From contig NC_092872.1 of assembly GCF_028372415.1 (NCBI RefSeq), positions 14,164,479 through 14,228,478 of the forward strand: a DNA stretch of 64,000 nt. The letters run 5' to 3'. This document shows positions 1-10,489 of this stretch, in pieces. The notes under the pieces are model-generated. The model was not told where the DNA came from and searched no databases. It saw nothing but the letters and a program-made list of their open reading frames with translations. How positions within the stretch are numbered: position 1 is the stretch's first letter; each line of letters opens with the position of its first letter. The stretch is from Notamacropus eugenii. Its lineage: Eukaryota; Chordata; Mammalia; Diprotodontia; Macropodidae. A program made the translations under genes and the position numbers.

Positions 1-660
1 CTCATGAATATCCTAGGGTATCTTGAACTCACAGATTCTGTCAATTCTCTTAGCAATTAAGAAAATTCCTTTCTCATGCTATGGATGGTGTAGACTACCT
101 GGGAAGAGACTCAAAGCATTTTGTGGATTGGCCTTTCCTTTAAGTACGAAGATGAAAAGGAAGGGGGGAATTGAAATGTGGAAAAGGGAAAAGGAAGACT
201 AGGTGTAGACCCATGTGGGGGGATGGAGTTTAGGTATTTTCTGTGAACTCTGACCTGTCCAATGGGATTCAGGAAGGAAATTTTGAAAAGGGCTTTTGTA
301 ATTGTCTTAAGGTTTGTTTGTACCTACAGAAGTGACCTTTTTCACTAGGGGTTAAAGGCCAGGTCACCCGTCAGAAATGTCATGAAATAACATTCTTTTT
401 CTAAACTCACAGACAGTCAGATGGAATTCTTGGTAAGATGATTATTTCTCACAGCATCTAAGATATCTACGTCATTATCAATGACAGGTACTATTTGTCT
501 CAGTTCCCAGTAAGGTTGAACAGGACATGGTTTCCTATGATTTTGTTTTCCCATGTAAACAAAACAAAACTTTTCCACCATCTACTATCATAGACCTAGG
601 CCTTACCACTACTACCTCTACCCCATCAAAGGGGTACACAAAGAAAATTCCCAGAATACA
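1..660. other. No recognised feature
   Basis: I see no open frame, SINE box or LINE 3' end that I can name here. The sequence is AT-moderate and looks like old intergenic DNA. Confidence 0.4.
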
Positions 661-782
661 GTAGCTTCATAGGAGTTTAAATGAAGAGATTCTCCTTTTC
701 ATAAAAAAACCAGGCCACCATAGTTTCTTACGATAGCTTTGGGAATCCAGGCCAATAGTACCTTCTTGGCCAATAGTGCTGA

Positions 783-1261
783 TGAGGTTTAGGGGTGCTA
801 GGGACCCTGAAATACCAACAGTCCTGGTCCTGCTCAAATGAATTTGACTCAAGCCTTCTTAAAGCCAAAGAAAAACCAAGTTTATTAAAGATTCGCCATC
901 TTAGGTTGGCTCTTAAGGAGCCTGAGCACTTCTAACACTTGTATTTACAAGCGGGCCAGATAGAATCTCAGCTAGACAGAGTCTGAGCTAGATTGAATCT
1001 GAGCGCCTTCATGCAGGCAAGGTTGGTAGTGTAGGGTGATGGGAAGAGGGGTTAGGGAGGGTCTTGAGAAGTCCAAGAAGGGAATGACTGGCCAAGAATT
1101 GGAAATAGCTGGAGGCAATCAGGAGATATCAGACAATGGAGGGTTTGGATGGGAAGCAGGTGGGGCAATCCAGAGGTAACAGATAATGGCCGAAGATTTG
1201 AGTATGAAAGGCCAGGTTAAGCAGAGAGATTCAGGAAGTTCCCAGAGTCGGAATCCCATCA
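783..1261 (-). mobile_element. Solo LTR, copy A of the 7.3-kb ERV family
   Basis: Read on the minus strand it starts TGATGGGATTCC and ends AAACCTCA, giving TG...CA ends. It carries AATAAA (plus-strand TTTATTAAAG near 880) close to its 3' end, as expected for the R region. It aligns along its length with the LTR at 7263-7802 that abuts env, so family and orientation come from that copy. No primer-binding site follows it and no target duplication is evident. Confidence 0.8.
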
Positions 1262-1412
1262 GTACCACAGCAATCTCTACCTAGCCCATCCCACACCCTA
1301 CACCTATGTTTGGTGGATACCATAGTGCAAGCTGGGAGTTATTTTAGCAATCTGATGAGGTGGGGTCAAAAAGTCTGGAGTACTGGGGAAGGGGAAATGA
1401 GCTGCTTCACTA

Positions 1413-2117
1413 TGACGAGGTTCAGGGGTGTAGGGGGACCTCAAAATACCGACAGTCCGGGTCTTGCTCGATTGAATTCGACTCAAGCCTTCTTAAAGCC
1501 AAAGAAAACAAAGTTCGTTAAAGATTCTCCAAATGGGGTTGCCTCTTAAGGAACCTAAGCATTTGTAACGCTTGTATTCACAAGCGAGCCAGATAGAATC
1601 CCAGCTAGACAGAGTCTGAGCTGGATTGAATCTGAGCACCTTTGTGGAGGCAAGATGGAATTTAAATACAGAACAGAGTATAGGAGGGATCTGGGGGGTG
1701 GTCTGGTAGTCCAGGGTGATGGGAGGGGGGGTTTAGGAAGGGTCTGGAGGAGAAGTCTAAAGAGGGAATCCTAGGAGGGTCAAAGGCTGGAAACAGTTGG
1801 AGGCTATCAGGAGATATCTGACAATGGAGGGTTTGGGTGGGAAGCAGGTGGGGCAATCCAGAGATCTTGATAGGGGCAGTATGTGGATGGATACAGATCT
1901 TGCTGGGAGTGGTCGGCAGCCTGGGGAAATGAGGTTTTGATGGGATCAAGGGTTGGGGGTGCAACAGAGACTGGAATAGAATGATAATGAAAAGCCCTTG
2001 GGCTTCCTGAGACTGCTGGAACAAATGGGAAGATTAGAATTTTGTAAGAAAGGTCAGATTAAGTGGGAAGATTCAAGGGGAGAGCTCAAGGAGGCTCCTA
2101 GAGTCTGAACCTCATCA
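1413..2117 (-). mobile_element. Solo LTR, copy B, longest of the family
   Basis: Starts TGATGAGGTTC and ends GAACCTCGTCA on the minus strand. At about 705 bp it is longer than copies A (479), C (about 519) and the 3' LTR (540); the extra length lies in U3. A TATA-like TATTTAAATTCC occurs on the minus strand near 1665-1675. The polyadenylation signal of the other copies is changed here (plus-strand GTTCGTTAAAG). Confidence 0.75.
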
Positions 2118-2243
2118 GCTAGAGGTCTGGGAATTTAGATAAGAAACTAATAAACCCATCCTCTCATTTGTCAGTACTCCAGGTATTCAGATCCCATGGT
2201 CTGCCTGAGAAATAAAACTGGCAATTTTGAGGTCTGGTAACCC

Positions 2244-2762
2244 TGAGGTTTGGGGTGCTCAGGACCCCAAAATACCGACATGCCAGTCCTGCCGAATGAA
2301 CTCAACTCAAGCCTTTTTCCCAGCCCAAGTAAAACACAGTTTATTAAAGGTTTACCTTGTTGGGTTGACTCTTAAGGAGCTTTGGCATTTGTGACACTTG
2401 GGGCCAGATAGAATCTCAGTTTTTTATCCAGAGCTGGATTGAATTTGAGCACCTTCATGGAGATGAGATAGCACTTATATACAGAAAGACTGTGGGAAAG
2501 ATCTGGGGGTGGTCTAGTAGTCTGGGGGAAGGATCTAAGGAAGATCTTGGTGAGACTAGGGTAACTAGTGATCAAGGGTGGGAAACAGCTGGAGGCAATT
2601 GAGAGGTATCAGACAATGGAGGGATTGGGTGGGAAGCAGGTGGGGCAATCCAGAGGTTACCGACCGAGGAGGGCCACGCTAGGCTAAGGGTAACAGACTT
2701 GAGTGTGAAAGGCCAGATTAAGAGGGAAGATTCAAGGAGGTTCCCAGACTGTGAATCCCATA
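2244..2762 (-). mobile_element. Solo LTR, copy C
   Basis: Third LTR of the same family and orientation within 2 kb. The left end is plus-strand TGAGGTTTGGGG, i.e. a CA end on the minus strand; the right end decays around GAATCCCATATG. AATAAA is present on the minus strand (TTTATTAAAGG near 2340). The 126 bp separating it from copy B resembles neither a retroviral leader nor a polypurine tract. Confidence 0.72.
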
Positions 2763-2999
2763 TGTAAGACCTACTCTTTATGCTTTATGGTTGATTCTTG
2801 GATAGTTGGAACCCGCCTTTTCCATCAGAATCTGTCCCCGGCAGAATTCCTAGGTATAGCTTTGTCTCGGCAGATTACCTTTCTGATCGCTCTTATTGGA
2901 TAACCTGGTGCATCACTGCTAAAATCTGATGATACGATTTTAGATTTGGAAAGAAATCTTAGCTGTCTCCTAGACCAAAATTCATTTTCTAGCTACAGT

Positions 3000-3090
3000 G
3001 GGATGTAGTGGAAAGGGGAACTGATGTGGAAGTCAGGAGAGTTCTGAATTCCAGTCCCAGCTCTGGCTGTGTGATAAACTGTGATGAGAT
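3000..3090 (+). repeat. MIR fragment
   Basis: Has the MIR order of motifs: 'gtggaaagg...gaagtcaggagagttctgaattccagtc' followed by a decayed 'ctgtgtga' core. Confidence 0.5.
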
Positions 3091-3225
3091 GCAGTTTCTT
3101 CTTCTTATGCCACAGGGCAAGACAATCAAGTGAAAGTGACTTGGAAGAGGTGAGAAATTTTCCTGACCAAAGGCATGGCAAGGGAATAAAGGGAGTGATG
3201 TCATTATCATCATTAGTACCTTGCA

Positions 3226-3477
3226 TTCTTATCTATGTTGCGCAGTCTTCCAGTCACGTCCAGCTCTCTATGACCTGGTGAAGCATGGCACACCAACACC
3301 GCCCAAGCTTTTCTGGGCAAAGATGCAAGAGTGCTTTGCCGTTTCTTTCTCTGGTAGATTACTTAAGTAAACAGATGTTAAGTGGCCTGCCCAGGGCCTG
3401 AGGTCGGATTTGAACTCAGGTCTTCCTGACTCCAGCCCCAGCATTCTATCCACTAAAAAAGTCACTTAGCTGCCTCC
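3226..3477 (-). repeat. tRNA-type CORE-SINE with RTE-like tail (SINE-A)
   Basis: On the minus strand it begins with the tRNA-like head (GGAGGCAGCTAAGTG) with a B-box-like TGAGTTCAAATCC, passes through a MIR-like core, and ends in the 'ctggacgtgactggaag' tail. The family's usual length is about 250 bp and this copy is near full length. The 'gaggaaactgag' block is largely lost. Confidence 0.7.
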
Positions 3478-3480
3478 TAA

Positions 3481-3670
3481 CTATACCCAAAAGCAATTAA
3501 ACTCTTCATGCCCTTTGACCCACTGTTAGGTCTATTTCCCAAAGAGATCGAAGAAAAGGACCTATAGAATACAAAAGACCTTATGGCAGTTTTTTTAGGG
3601 TGGCAAAAAATTAGAGACTAAGGGGTGCCCATCAACTGGAGAATGACTGAATACTTTATGGTATAATGTA
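3481..3670 (+). mobile_element. L1 3'-region fragment
   Basis: Contains the L1 3'-region landmarks 'ccctttgaccca', 'caaagagatcgaag' and 'gtgcccatcaactggaga' in order. They match the fuller L1 copy at 12.6-13.2 kb. Confidence 0.7.
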
Positions 3671-3752
3671 TGTAAGGTGAATTTTAGTGTATATAAGGTA
3701 TATTTTAGTGAAAGTAAGGTGGATTTTAGTGTGTGCAAAGTGAATTTTTGTA
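3668..3752. repeat. Imperfect tandem repeat, roughly 20-bp unit
   Basis: Three to four diverged copies of a unit like 'aaggtgaattttagtgtat' follow one another directly after the L1 fragment. Confidence 0.6.
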
Positions 3753-3924
3753 ATTATTTTTCAGAGTTCAGTTTCCCAGGATCCATAGCCATAAATATGA
3801 GTTCCCACATTATGGTTCAAAACATCACCATGCTTTCACAGTTATAGAATGGTAAATAATATAAACATCCCCTGCAGCTGCACAGTGAGATAGAGATATG
3901 GTAATGTAAACTTGTGAGGCTGTT

Positions 3925-4600
3925 GCTAGATTGACTACCAGATTGAAGGTCTACAGAGCCGTTGTGCTGACCTCATTGTTGTATGCCTGTGAAACATGGA
4001 CAGTCTACCAGCGCCATGCCAGGAAACTGAATCGTTTCCATTTGAGCTGTCTTCGGAAGATTCTGAGGATCACCTGGCAGGACAAGGTACCAGACACTGA
4101 AGTCCTTGCTCGAGCTGAACTGCCAGGTATTCAAACTATGCTTCAGAGTGCAACTCTGATGGACTGGCCATGTTGTTCGAAAGCAAAATGTATACTTGCC
4201 AAAAAGACTATTTTATGGAGAACTTGCATGGGGCAGGCGATCACATGGTAGCCAGAAGAAACGATACAAGGACACTCTCAAGGGCTCTCTCAAGAACTTT
4301 GGATTTGACTGTGCAATATAGGAGATACTGGCACCGGATCGTTCAGCATGGCATGCCCACGTAAGAAAAGGTGCTGTGCTCTGTGAGCAAAGCAGAACCG
4401 AGACAGCACAAAGTAAATGCAGGATGTGCAAATTTGGGATATTCACCCCAAATATTCATACAGACTATCTGTGCCCAACCTGTGGTAGAGCATCCCAAGC
4501 TCCTATTGGTCTGATCAGCCACAGTTGGAGACACTGAAATTTCACTTTATCTTGGTGATGTCATTTTGGTCCTCTTCAAAGATGAAGGGCAACAACCAAC
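3925..4600 (+). pseudogene. RTE/BovB-like LINE, ORF2 C-terminus and 3' end
   Basis: A 5'-truncated non-LTR retrotransposon. Residues encoded from 3931 (LKVYRAVVLTSLLYACETW, then a short HARKLNRFHLSCLRKILRI segment) match the conserved region after the reverse-transcriptase domain of RTE ORF2. The reading moves between frames near 4170-4200, so it is dead. At about 4466-4533 the third frame encodes a C-terminal CxxC...HxxxH finger (LCPTCGRASQAPIGLISH). The 3' end (4555-4600) is the tail shared with the SINEs at 6361, 15952, 38945 and 58682. What remains is about 220 codons of a protein usually near 1000. Confidence 0.85.
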
Positions 4601-4603
4601 TAG

Positions 4604-4787
4604 CCATCTTACCTCCATGAAGGTGCTCAGATTCAATCCAGCTCTGACTCTGTGTAGCTAAGATTCTATCTGGCCTCGCTTGTTAACACAAGCATCACAA
4701 ATGGCAAGGCTCCTTAAGAATCAACCCAACACGGCGAACCTTTAATAAACTTTGTTTTACTTTGGCTGGAAGAAGGCTTGAATCAAA
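4604..4787 (+). mobile_element. LTR fragment of the 7.3-kb ERV family, opposite strand
   Basis: Matches the R-U5 part of copies A-C in reverse complement. It runs from 'ccatcttacctccatgaagg' through AATAAA (about 4741) to 'aggcttgaatca'. U3 is absent. It abuts the RTE 3' end with only a few bases between. Confidence 0.75.
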
Positions 4788-5019
4788 ATTTATTTTTCTT
4801 GGCTATACATATTTGAAATGAGTCTTGTTTCCCTTGCTTTCTCGATGAGGAGAGAGGTAGATCTAAAACTAAAATAAAATGGAATTTAAAAAAAATGTCT
4901 TGTATTCTCTGAGTGCTTTCTCAGCGCTTATTTTGTCCTTCTAGGCTGTGGATGATACAGAAAAGAAGACTGGTCCTTCTAACTCTAGACTTACCTTTTC
5001 TTAGCAATGTAGGGTTCTA

Positions 5020-5335
5020 AGACAACTCCAAAAGGCTCACGATGGAAAATGCTAGCCATATCCAAAGAAAGAATTAAAGTCTGAATGCAGATAAAAGCAT
5101 ACTATTCGATCTTTGTTTTGTTTCTTTCTTGTGGTTCATTCCATTGCTTCTTCATGTGACTAATGTGAAAATATGTTTCATATGTTTAATATAGAGCCTA
5201 TATCAGATGACATGCTGTCTTCTGAAGGGGGGAAGGGAAGGAGAAAATTTTAAACTCAAAAGCTTGTGAGACTGAATGTTGTAAACTAAATTTAATTAAT
5301 TAATTTTTAAAAATAGTTAGCTAATTCTGAAAAAA
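5020..5335 (+). mobile_element. L1 3' end
   Basis: Shows the terminal L1 landmarks: 'tgactaatgtgaaaatatgtttcatatg', 'agcctatatcagat', a GA-rich stretch, 'aactcaaaagcttgtg' and a short A-rich tail. Confidence 0.75.
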
Positions 5336-5339
5336 AAAA

Positions 5340-6360
5340 ATACTGGTTCTTGACCTCAAAATCTTAGGAATCTGGAGAAATAAGACCTGTGTAGCATTGT
5401 TGAGGCTCTACCCACTCCAGGTGTGGCCAAGATCTGGATGCTAGAGGTGGACCTTTGCTGGTTTCAGGCAGATATCTCTCATCCTCTTCCTGTGAAGTTT
5501 GACCTTAGGATTGGTGGAGGGGTGGATGACTGTGATTCACAGACCCACCCCCTCCCTACCTTTAGACCTATAGGGGAGAGGAAACATACAGAGCCTAGAG
5601 GTGGAAAATCACATGGGAGCTTTAAGATGGAAACCATGGAGGGTACCCACCATGAGATCATCTATTCCCAAATACAAGATTGAGGTTCTTTGGATGGATC
5701 ATGAGCAAAGTATATCAGAGAAGATTTGTTACTGATGTAAATCTATTTGGGTTTCATGTAAGGTGTCATGATTTTTCAGTTCTTCCTCCTTTCCCTTTCC
5801 TTTGCTCTCCTTAGCAGACAAGTCCAGATCTTTGAGTCTAATGTTTCAGCGTAGGTAGGGGTGGCTTATCCTAGATTCTTAAGAGCTGGTTTACCTTTCT
5901 TAATCATTATCATTGGGATAAAAGATGAGAATCACTTGCATTGGTGATCTGTGTGTCATCGTTGGAATACAACTGAAAACTGGCTCTAAGGAGCATGCTT
6001 GAAGCCCAGAGAGATAAGAGCTTAGTCTCTGGCTTGGAGATCAGAGCTATGGAATACTTCCCTGAAAATGTTTATTGGGTTTTTTCTAAGCACTTGAACC
6101 AGCAGTGGTAGCAGCTGAAACTAGCTAGGCTGGCACCAGTTCAGGTTCTATTCATTTTTATTAATGTTGGTTTGAGAAGAAAGTCATTCTCAGTGGGGAG
6201 AGTGCAAAGGAGTGGTTGGAAAGAAAGTCATAGCCAAGGAGAGGAGTATCCTGGCCCACAAAAAGGTAGGCGGTAAGTAAGAGTGACTGATGGCCCTGCC
6301 TGTCTTTTCATCAGTTTGACACAGCACCATACTGTTACTGTGACATTCTGGTGCTTTTCC
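5340..6360. other. No recognised feature
   Basis: No repeat or gene that I can name; probably old unique or very diverged sequence. An 86-codon open frame at 5423-5683 has no recognisable domain. Confidence 0.35.
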
Positions 6361-6530
6361 TGTGTGTGTGTCTGGTTTGTCCTTCCTTCTCAAAGAGGAC
6401 CACGACATCAGGAAGATGATGTCATGACTTGCAAATGAATTGGATTTAAGTGAGAGAGGGCTGGTGACTCTGCACAGCCTCACTTTTTCCTCTAGAGCCA
6501 TCTGGGTCCACTGATCAGATATCGATCAGG
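6361..6530 (-). repeat. RTE-tailed SINE (SINE-B)
   Basis: The left edge, 'tttgtccttccttctcaaag', is the reverse complement of the RTE 3' tail. The body 'gacatcaggaagatgatgtcatgacttgca...gtgagagagggctg' follows the family. The 5' part is missing. Confidence 0.7.
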
Positions 6531-6609
6531 ACAAATAACCTAGGTTATACAAGGGTTGCCTGTACTAAAAACACAGAGGAAAGAAAGGGTAGCCAGGTTG
6601 TGAGCTCAG

Positions 6610-6812
6610 CAGGGGTGGAGAGCCTGCAGCCTCAAACCTACATGTGGCCCTCTAGGTCCTGGGATTTGGTTTTTTGATTGAGTTCAAGTTTTATATTACA
6701 AATCCCTTTATTAAGAGGATTTGTTCTATGAAGTTTGGATTCAGTCAAAGAGCTGCACTGGAGGACCTAGAGGGCCACATGTAATCTCAAGGACGCAGGT
6801 TTCCCACTCCTG
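6610..6812. mobile_element. Palindromic (foldback) hAT-like MITE
   Basis: Both ends read CAGG(G/A)GTGG(A/G) inward, and the two halves are inverted copies. The segments 6640-6660 and 6762-6782 are perfect 21-bp reverse complements around a spacer of about 100 bp. There is no coding capacity. I could not identify an 8-bp target duplication. Confidence 0.7.
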
Positions 6813-6889
6813 AACTAAGAAAACAAAAAGAAGGAAAAGAATCAGGTTACTCAGGCTAAGAGAGCAGCTGGAGAACAGTTAATAACTGA

Positions 6890-7205
6890 CATTTTTAAAC
6901 CACTTTAAGGTTGATAAGACACATGACATCCATTACGCAACAACTCTGCAAGGTTGGTATTATAGGTGCCAAGTCACACAGGTGCCCATGGTCACATAGT
7001 TGGGTGGTAGAGGCAGTATTCATAACAGATTTAGAATTGCAAGGGACCTTAATGGTCATCTAATCCACCTCTCCCATTTTACAGATGAGGAAACTGAGGC
7101 CGAGAGATGAGGTGACTTCTTCAAAGTAATTGATAGTCATTGGAAAAAGACAGGATTTGAACCCAGGACCTAGGACTCAAAAGCCAATGCTCTTTCTACT
7201 GTTCC
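6890..7205 (-). repeat. MIR-family SINE copies
   Basis: The 6975-7205 copy has 'tttacagatgaggaaactgaggc', a decayed core, and 'aggatttgaacccaggacctaggactc', the reverse of the MIR B-box end. The preceding 6890-6970 looks like the 3' part of a second copy. Confidence 0.65.
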
Positions 7206-7262
7206 ATGCTGTTTCTTCTGAACCTAAGTTTGTCTTGACTTTTAATCTAGGGATCTTTCTGT

Positions 7263-7802
7263 TGAGGTTTAGGGGTGCTGGGGACCCCAAAATACCAACA
7301 TGCTGGGTCCTGCTCAAATGAATTCTACTCAAGACTTCTTTAAACCAAAGAAAAACAAAGCTAATTAAAGATTCACCACCTTGGGTTAACTCTTAAGAAG
7401 TCTAACTATTTGTAAGGCTTGTATTGACAAGCTGGCCAGATAGAATCTCAGCTAGACAGAGTTTGTGCTGGATTAAACCTTAGGGCCTTCATGGAGGGTG
7501 AGATGGAATTTACATACAGAAAGTCCATGGGAAAGATCTAGAGGTGATCTAATAGTCTGGGAGGAGGGTCTAAGGAGGATCTTGATGGGATGGGGTAACT
7601 AGTGATATAATCCAGGGTGGAAAACAGTTGGAAGCAATTGTGAGGTATCAGACAATGCAGGGTTTGGGTGGGATGTAGGTGGGGCAATCAAGAGGTAACA
7701 GACAACAGAAGGTCAGGCTAGGCCAAGGGAAACAGATTTGAGTATGAAACTCCAGGTTAAGTGAGGAGATTCAAGGAGGTTCCAAGAGTCTGTACCCCAT
7801 CA
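7263..7802 (-). mobile_element. 3' LTR of gammaretrovirus-like ERV
   Basis: A 540-bp LTR with TG (7802-7801) and CA (7264-7263) ends on the minus strand. The purine-rich tract at 7803-7815 immediately precedes it in the viral sense, which identifies it as the 3' LTR. The polyadenylation signal is altered in this copy (plus-strand GCTAATTAAAG). It defines the family to which copies A, B, C and the 4.6-kb fragment belong. Confidence 0.85.
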
Positions 7803-7815
7803 TTCCCTCCTCAAA
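7803..7815 (-). other. Polypurine tract
   Basis: On the minus strand TTTGAGGAGGGAA directly precedes the LTR start TGATGGGG, the expected place for plus-strand priming. Confidence 0.75.
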
Positions 7816-7937
7816 CAGATGGGACCCAAATTCATTTGTGGTAAGGGTCGAAGGTCTCAGCTTCTGAAACTGTTTCTTGCTGGCAAGGGGCATAGAGCTA
7901 TCCCTGCCTTGATGGGTCCTGTTCAAGGGATCAGATT

Positions 7938-9207
7938 TCAGAACCTGGGCAGTGCCAGGTCCAGTGGGCTGGAGACCTTGGATTCAGTTGGAGGTTGGTA
8001 TATAGCCTGGGCTATCATCTGGAAGTTGATGGCCCAGACCTTGGAGGACACAAATCTGGCCAAGATGTTAAGCAGGCAAGGACCAAATAGGCACAAAAGG
8101 ATTATAGCCAGCAGAGGAATAAGAATAGGGGGAAGTGAGGAAAGAAGCCAGGATTCCCATGAAGAAGATGATTTGGGGGCACTGAAGGTATTATGGATTT
8201 CTTGCATCCATTGTGCCTTTTCCAAGATATGTTCAGTACGGATCTCTACTTGTCCAGAATTATTGATGTACATAACAACAAGATGTGTTTGCTACCTTTG
8301 CTAGGGAATCCAAAGATTGCTGGATTTCCCAGAGACCATAAGCTGTCTCCTTTGCTAACTGGTGAATGGGCTCTGTAAGGTTAGAGAGAATGAGTTCATG
8401 CTGCAGATGACCATACCAGGGCATGAGATACTCTGTTCCCTTTTTAAGGAACCAGGTGACGTTTCCCCAGGATCTGTGCTTTGTTCTTTTTAATTTAGAG
8501 ACCCAGGGTTGTGTGGCATTGAAAATGGAGAAAGGGGGTGCTAAAAATCCAAGGGTGCACATCCCAAAATCCTTGTAAAGGGTTAAGCACTGAGTGGTCA
8601 GGATGGTAGTTCTGAGATCTTGCCATGTGGTGACACTTCGTTTCACTTCTTCCCCAGGATTCTTTTTACTTGGTTCACTGACCCCACAAATGAAGGTATA
8701 ACCTTTGGGGGCACAGATGGGGTGAGTCTTTAAAAGATTCCAAGTTCGGATGCCCCAAGGATCAGAATGGTTGTACATTAAACTCCCAGTTGAAAGGGGT
8801 GTCTTTAAGAAATCAATAAGGGTTTTGTAGCTAGAAGGAGCTGTGGCATTGTGGCTTAACTTAGAGGTGAAACTTAGAAAGGGGTGACCTCCTAGAAGAG
8901 TAGGGGGAGGGATGCGGTCATAGGTGCATGTAGGAAATGCTTCCTTGGAGCAATTGGTACCACTGGCCGATGTAAGGAGGCATTTATCACTTTTCATATC
9001 TATGCAGGTGATGCAGGTCAAGTGACCAGCTGAGATTGCTACGAGCCCTCCCTTAACAGGGGTCTCAACTTGTTCAGTGGCTGTGGAACTTGTAAGAGTT
9101 CCTGTGAAGAAGCAAGGTGTTGAGATGGAAAGGGTAGCCCATAAAGGAGTGCCAACAGAAAAGAGGTGGCATAGACCTCTGAGGAAGTCTACTGGGGAGG
9201 GGAGCGA
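7938..9207 (-). pseudogene. env: ERV env remnant (class I, gammaretrovirus-like)
   Basis: Two overlapping minus-strand frames form a broken envelope gene. The first is open from about 9207 to a stop at 8260-8262: a surface-subunit-like part with several cysteines and N-glycosylation sequons, then a heptad-rich segment ending in a cysteine pair (about 8275-8280). The second (8273 to 7938) carries the membrane-proximal ectodomain, a hydrophobic anchor (about 8153-8075) with the LFGPC motif typical of gammaretroviral tails, and a tail with YQPP. The shift between them is one base. No in-frame ATG is visible at the start. The stretch normally found between the coiled coil and the cysteine pair, including the immunosuppressive region, appears deleted. 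No functional product is expected. Confidence 0.82.
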
Positions 9208-9236
9208 TCACAGAAACAGCTGGTGGTGGGAGGTGA

Positions 9237-9500
9237 GTGTTGCCTTGTGGGTGTGACCAACAATCTTCAAACCCACCCCCACCCCCCCACCTAATGAGTT
9301 TCCCAGTTGGACCAAAGAGTTACCTTCTCACTTTCGGAGGCCAAGTGTATTTGAAGTATCAGGGAGCAGGAGGAAAAAAAAGTAGTATTATTATTGTCAT
9401 TTTAAGAGGAAAACAGTTTTACAAGAGAGAAAGAGAAAAAGAGAAAAAAATTTTCCGGAGCAGGGGCGGGGGTGGGATTTAATTGAAGATGTGAAGGACG
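9237..9500. other. ERV spacer between pol and env, with GA-rich insert
   Basis: Includes a C-rich run near 9279-9292 and an A/G-rich run near 9422-9450 that are absent from ordinary pol-env junctions. No frame crosses it. Confidence 0.4.
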
Positions 9501-9509
9501 CGTAAAATA

Positions 9510-10100
9510 TTTCACCTCTTTTTATCCACCTGCTTGCTAGAGGAGGCTGGGGCCTTTCTAAACAATACTTTGAGATCCTCCAAGGGTTCACAGGTACGTT
9601 CTGGAGTTTCTGAGGGAAAAGCAAGAGGTGATACTGGTTTAATCCTAGAATTATAAGTCCAGATGGGGAGGTCCTCACTGCTGTTGGAGTGGTAAGTATG
9701 ACTTGGTCGGGTCCCTTCCAGTTGACATCTAACTGTTCTCCCTTTTGGGTATTGCTTGACTTTAAGTAGACCCAATCCCCAGGTTGTACTGCAGCAGGAC
9801 ACTCCTCTTCATTGTTTGGAGGTTTTGGAAGATACTTATTGGTATATTCAGTTAGGGCATTTCAGACAGAACCAACTGAGCTGCAAACGGGTGATTAGAT
9901 GGTGTTCGGAATCTACAAGGATGTCTGAGGTTAAGAAAGGCTTCCCATATAGAAGTTCAAAGGGGCTAAGTTTAATTCTTTTCTGGGGTGTGATGCGGAC
10001 CCTAACCAGTCCAATGGGAAATTCTTAATCCAATCTTCCCAGGTTTCTATGTACAGTTTAGTAAGGACCCTCCTTTTCTACTTTACCCAAAGATTTTGGG
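9510..10100 (-). pseudogene. pol: ERV pol remnant, integrase C-terminal part
   Basis: In two or three alternating minus-strand frames this matches the end of gammaretroviral integrase: a stretch encoding RVTPRKxxKLSPFELLYG (about 9940-10010), then the C-terminal SH3-like part around LKVKQYPKG with a PSGLIIL-type neighbour in another frame (9600-9760). Frameshifts and stops are frequent. Reverse transcriptase, protease, gag and the 5' LTR are missing, so the provirus is truncated near 10,100. Confidence 0.75.
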
Positions 10101-10109
10101 TTCTAGGCT

Positions 10110-10480
10110 GAATGAAGGTGGTAAGTGATTTTTAGTGTCTGCCACACCCTGGATTATCTGTAATATAAAAGCCATAGTCGCTCTGTGAGAATCATTTCCA
10201 CTTTATCACATGACTTCTCAGTCCCAGAAAGAGAGAAAAGAGTCTTTAGTCATAAGATTAGGAGTAAGAAGGAAGGAGGACATCTGGCCACCCAGCCGTG
10301 GGACTGGATGACTTCAAGTAATTATAAGAAATGGCCTGTCTAGAAAATGACCTCCGATCATACTCAGACGGGCACTTCCTCTAGCTTCTTTCCAAGCTGA
10401 TTTTTAAAGGGAGGTGAGGGGTTTTAGTGGAGTCACTAATCACAGACTCCAGGGTCCTCTCACAATGAACTATACTGCAA
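10110..10480. other. No recognised feature
   Basis: Lies between the pol truncation and an L2 relic; nothing I can name. Confidence 0.35.
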
Positions 10481-10489
10481 AGGATCTAA

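Noticed and set aside
1662-2024. 120-codon minus-strand frame
   Set aside because: It falls inside LTR copy B and is not conserved in the other copies.
7819-8304. 161-codon plus-strand frame
   Set aside because: It is antisense to env TM and has no similarity of its own.
7263-10100. Domesticated (syncytin-like) env gene
   Set aside because: Env is frameshifted, lacks part of its TM ectodomain and shows no in-frame start, so there is no sign of preserved function.
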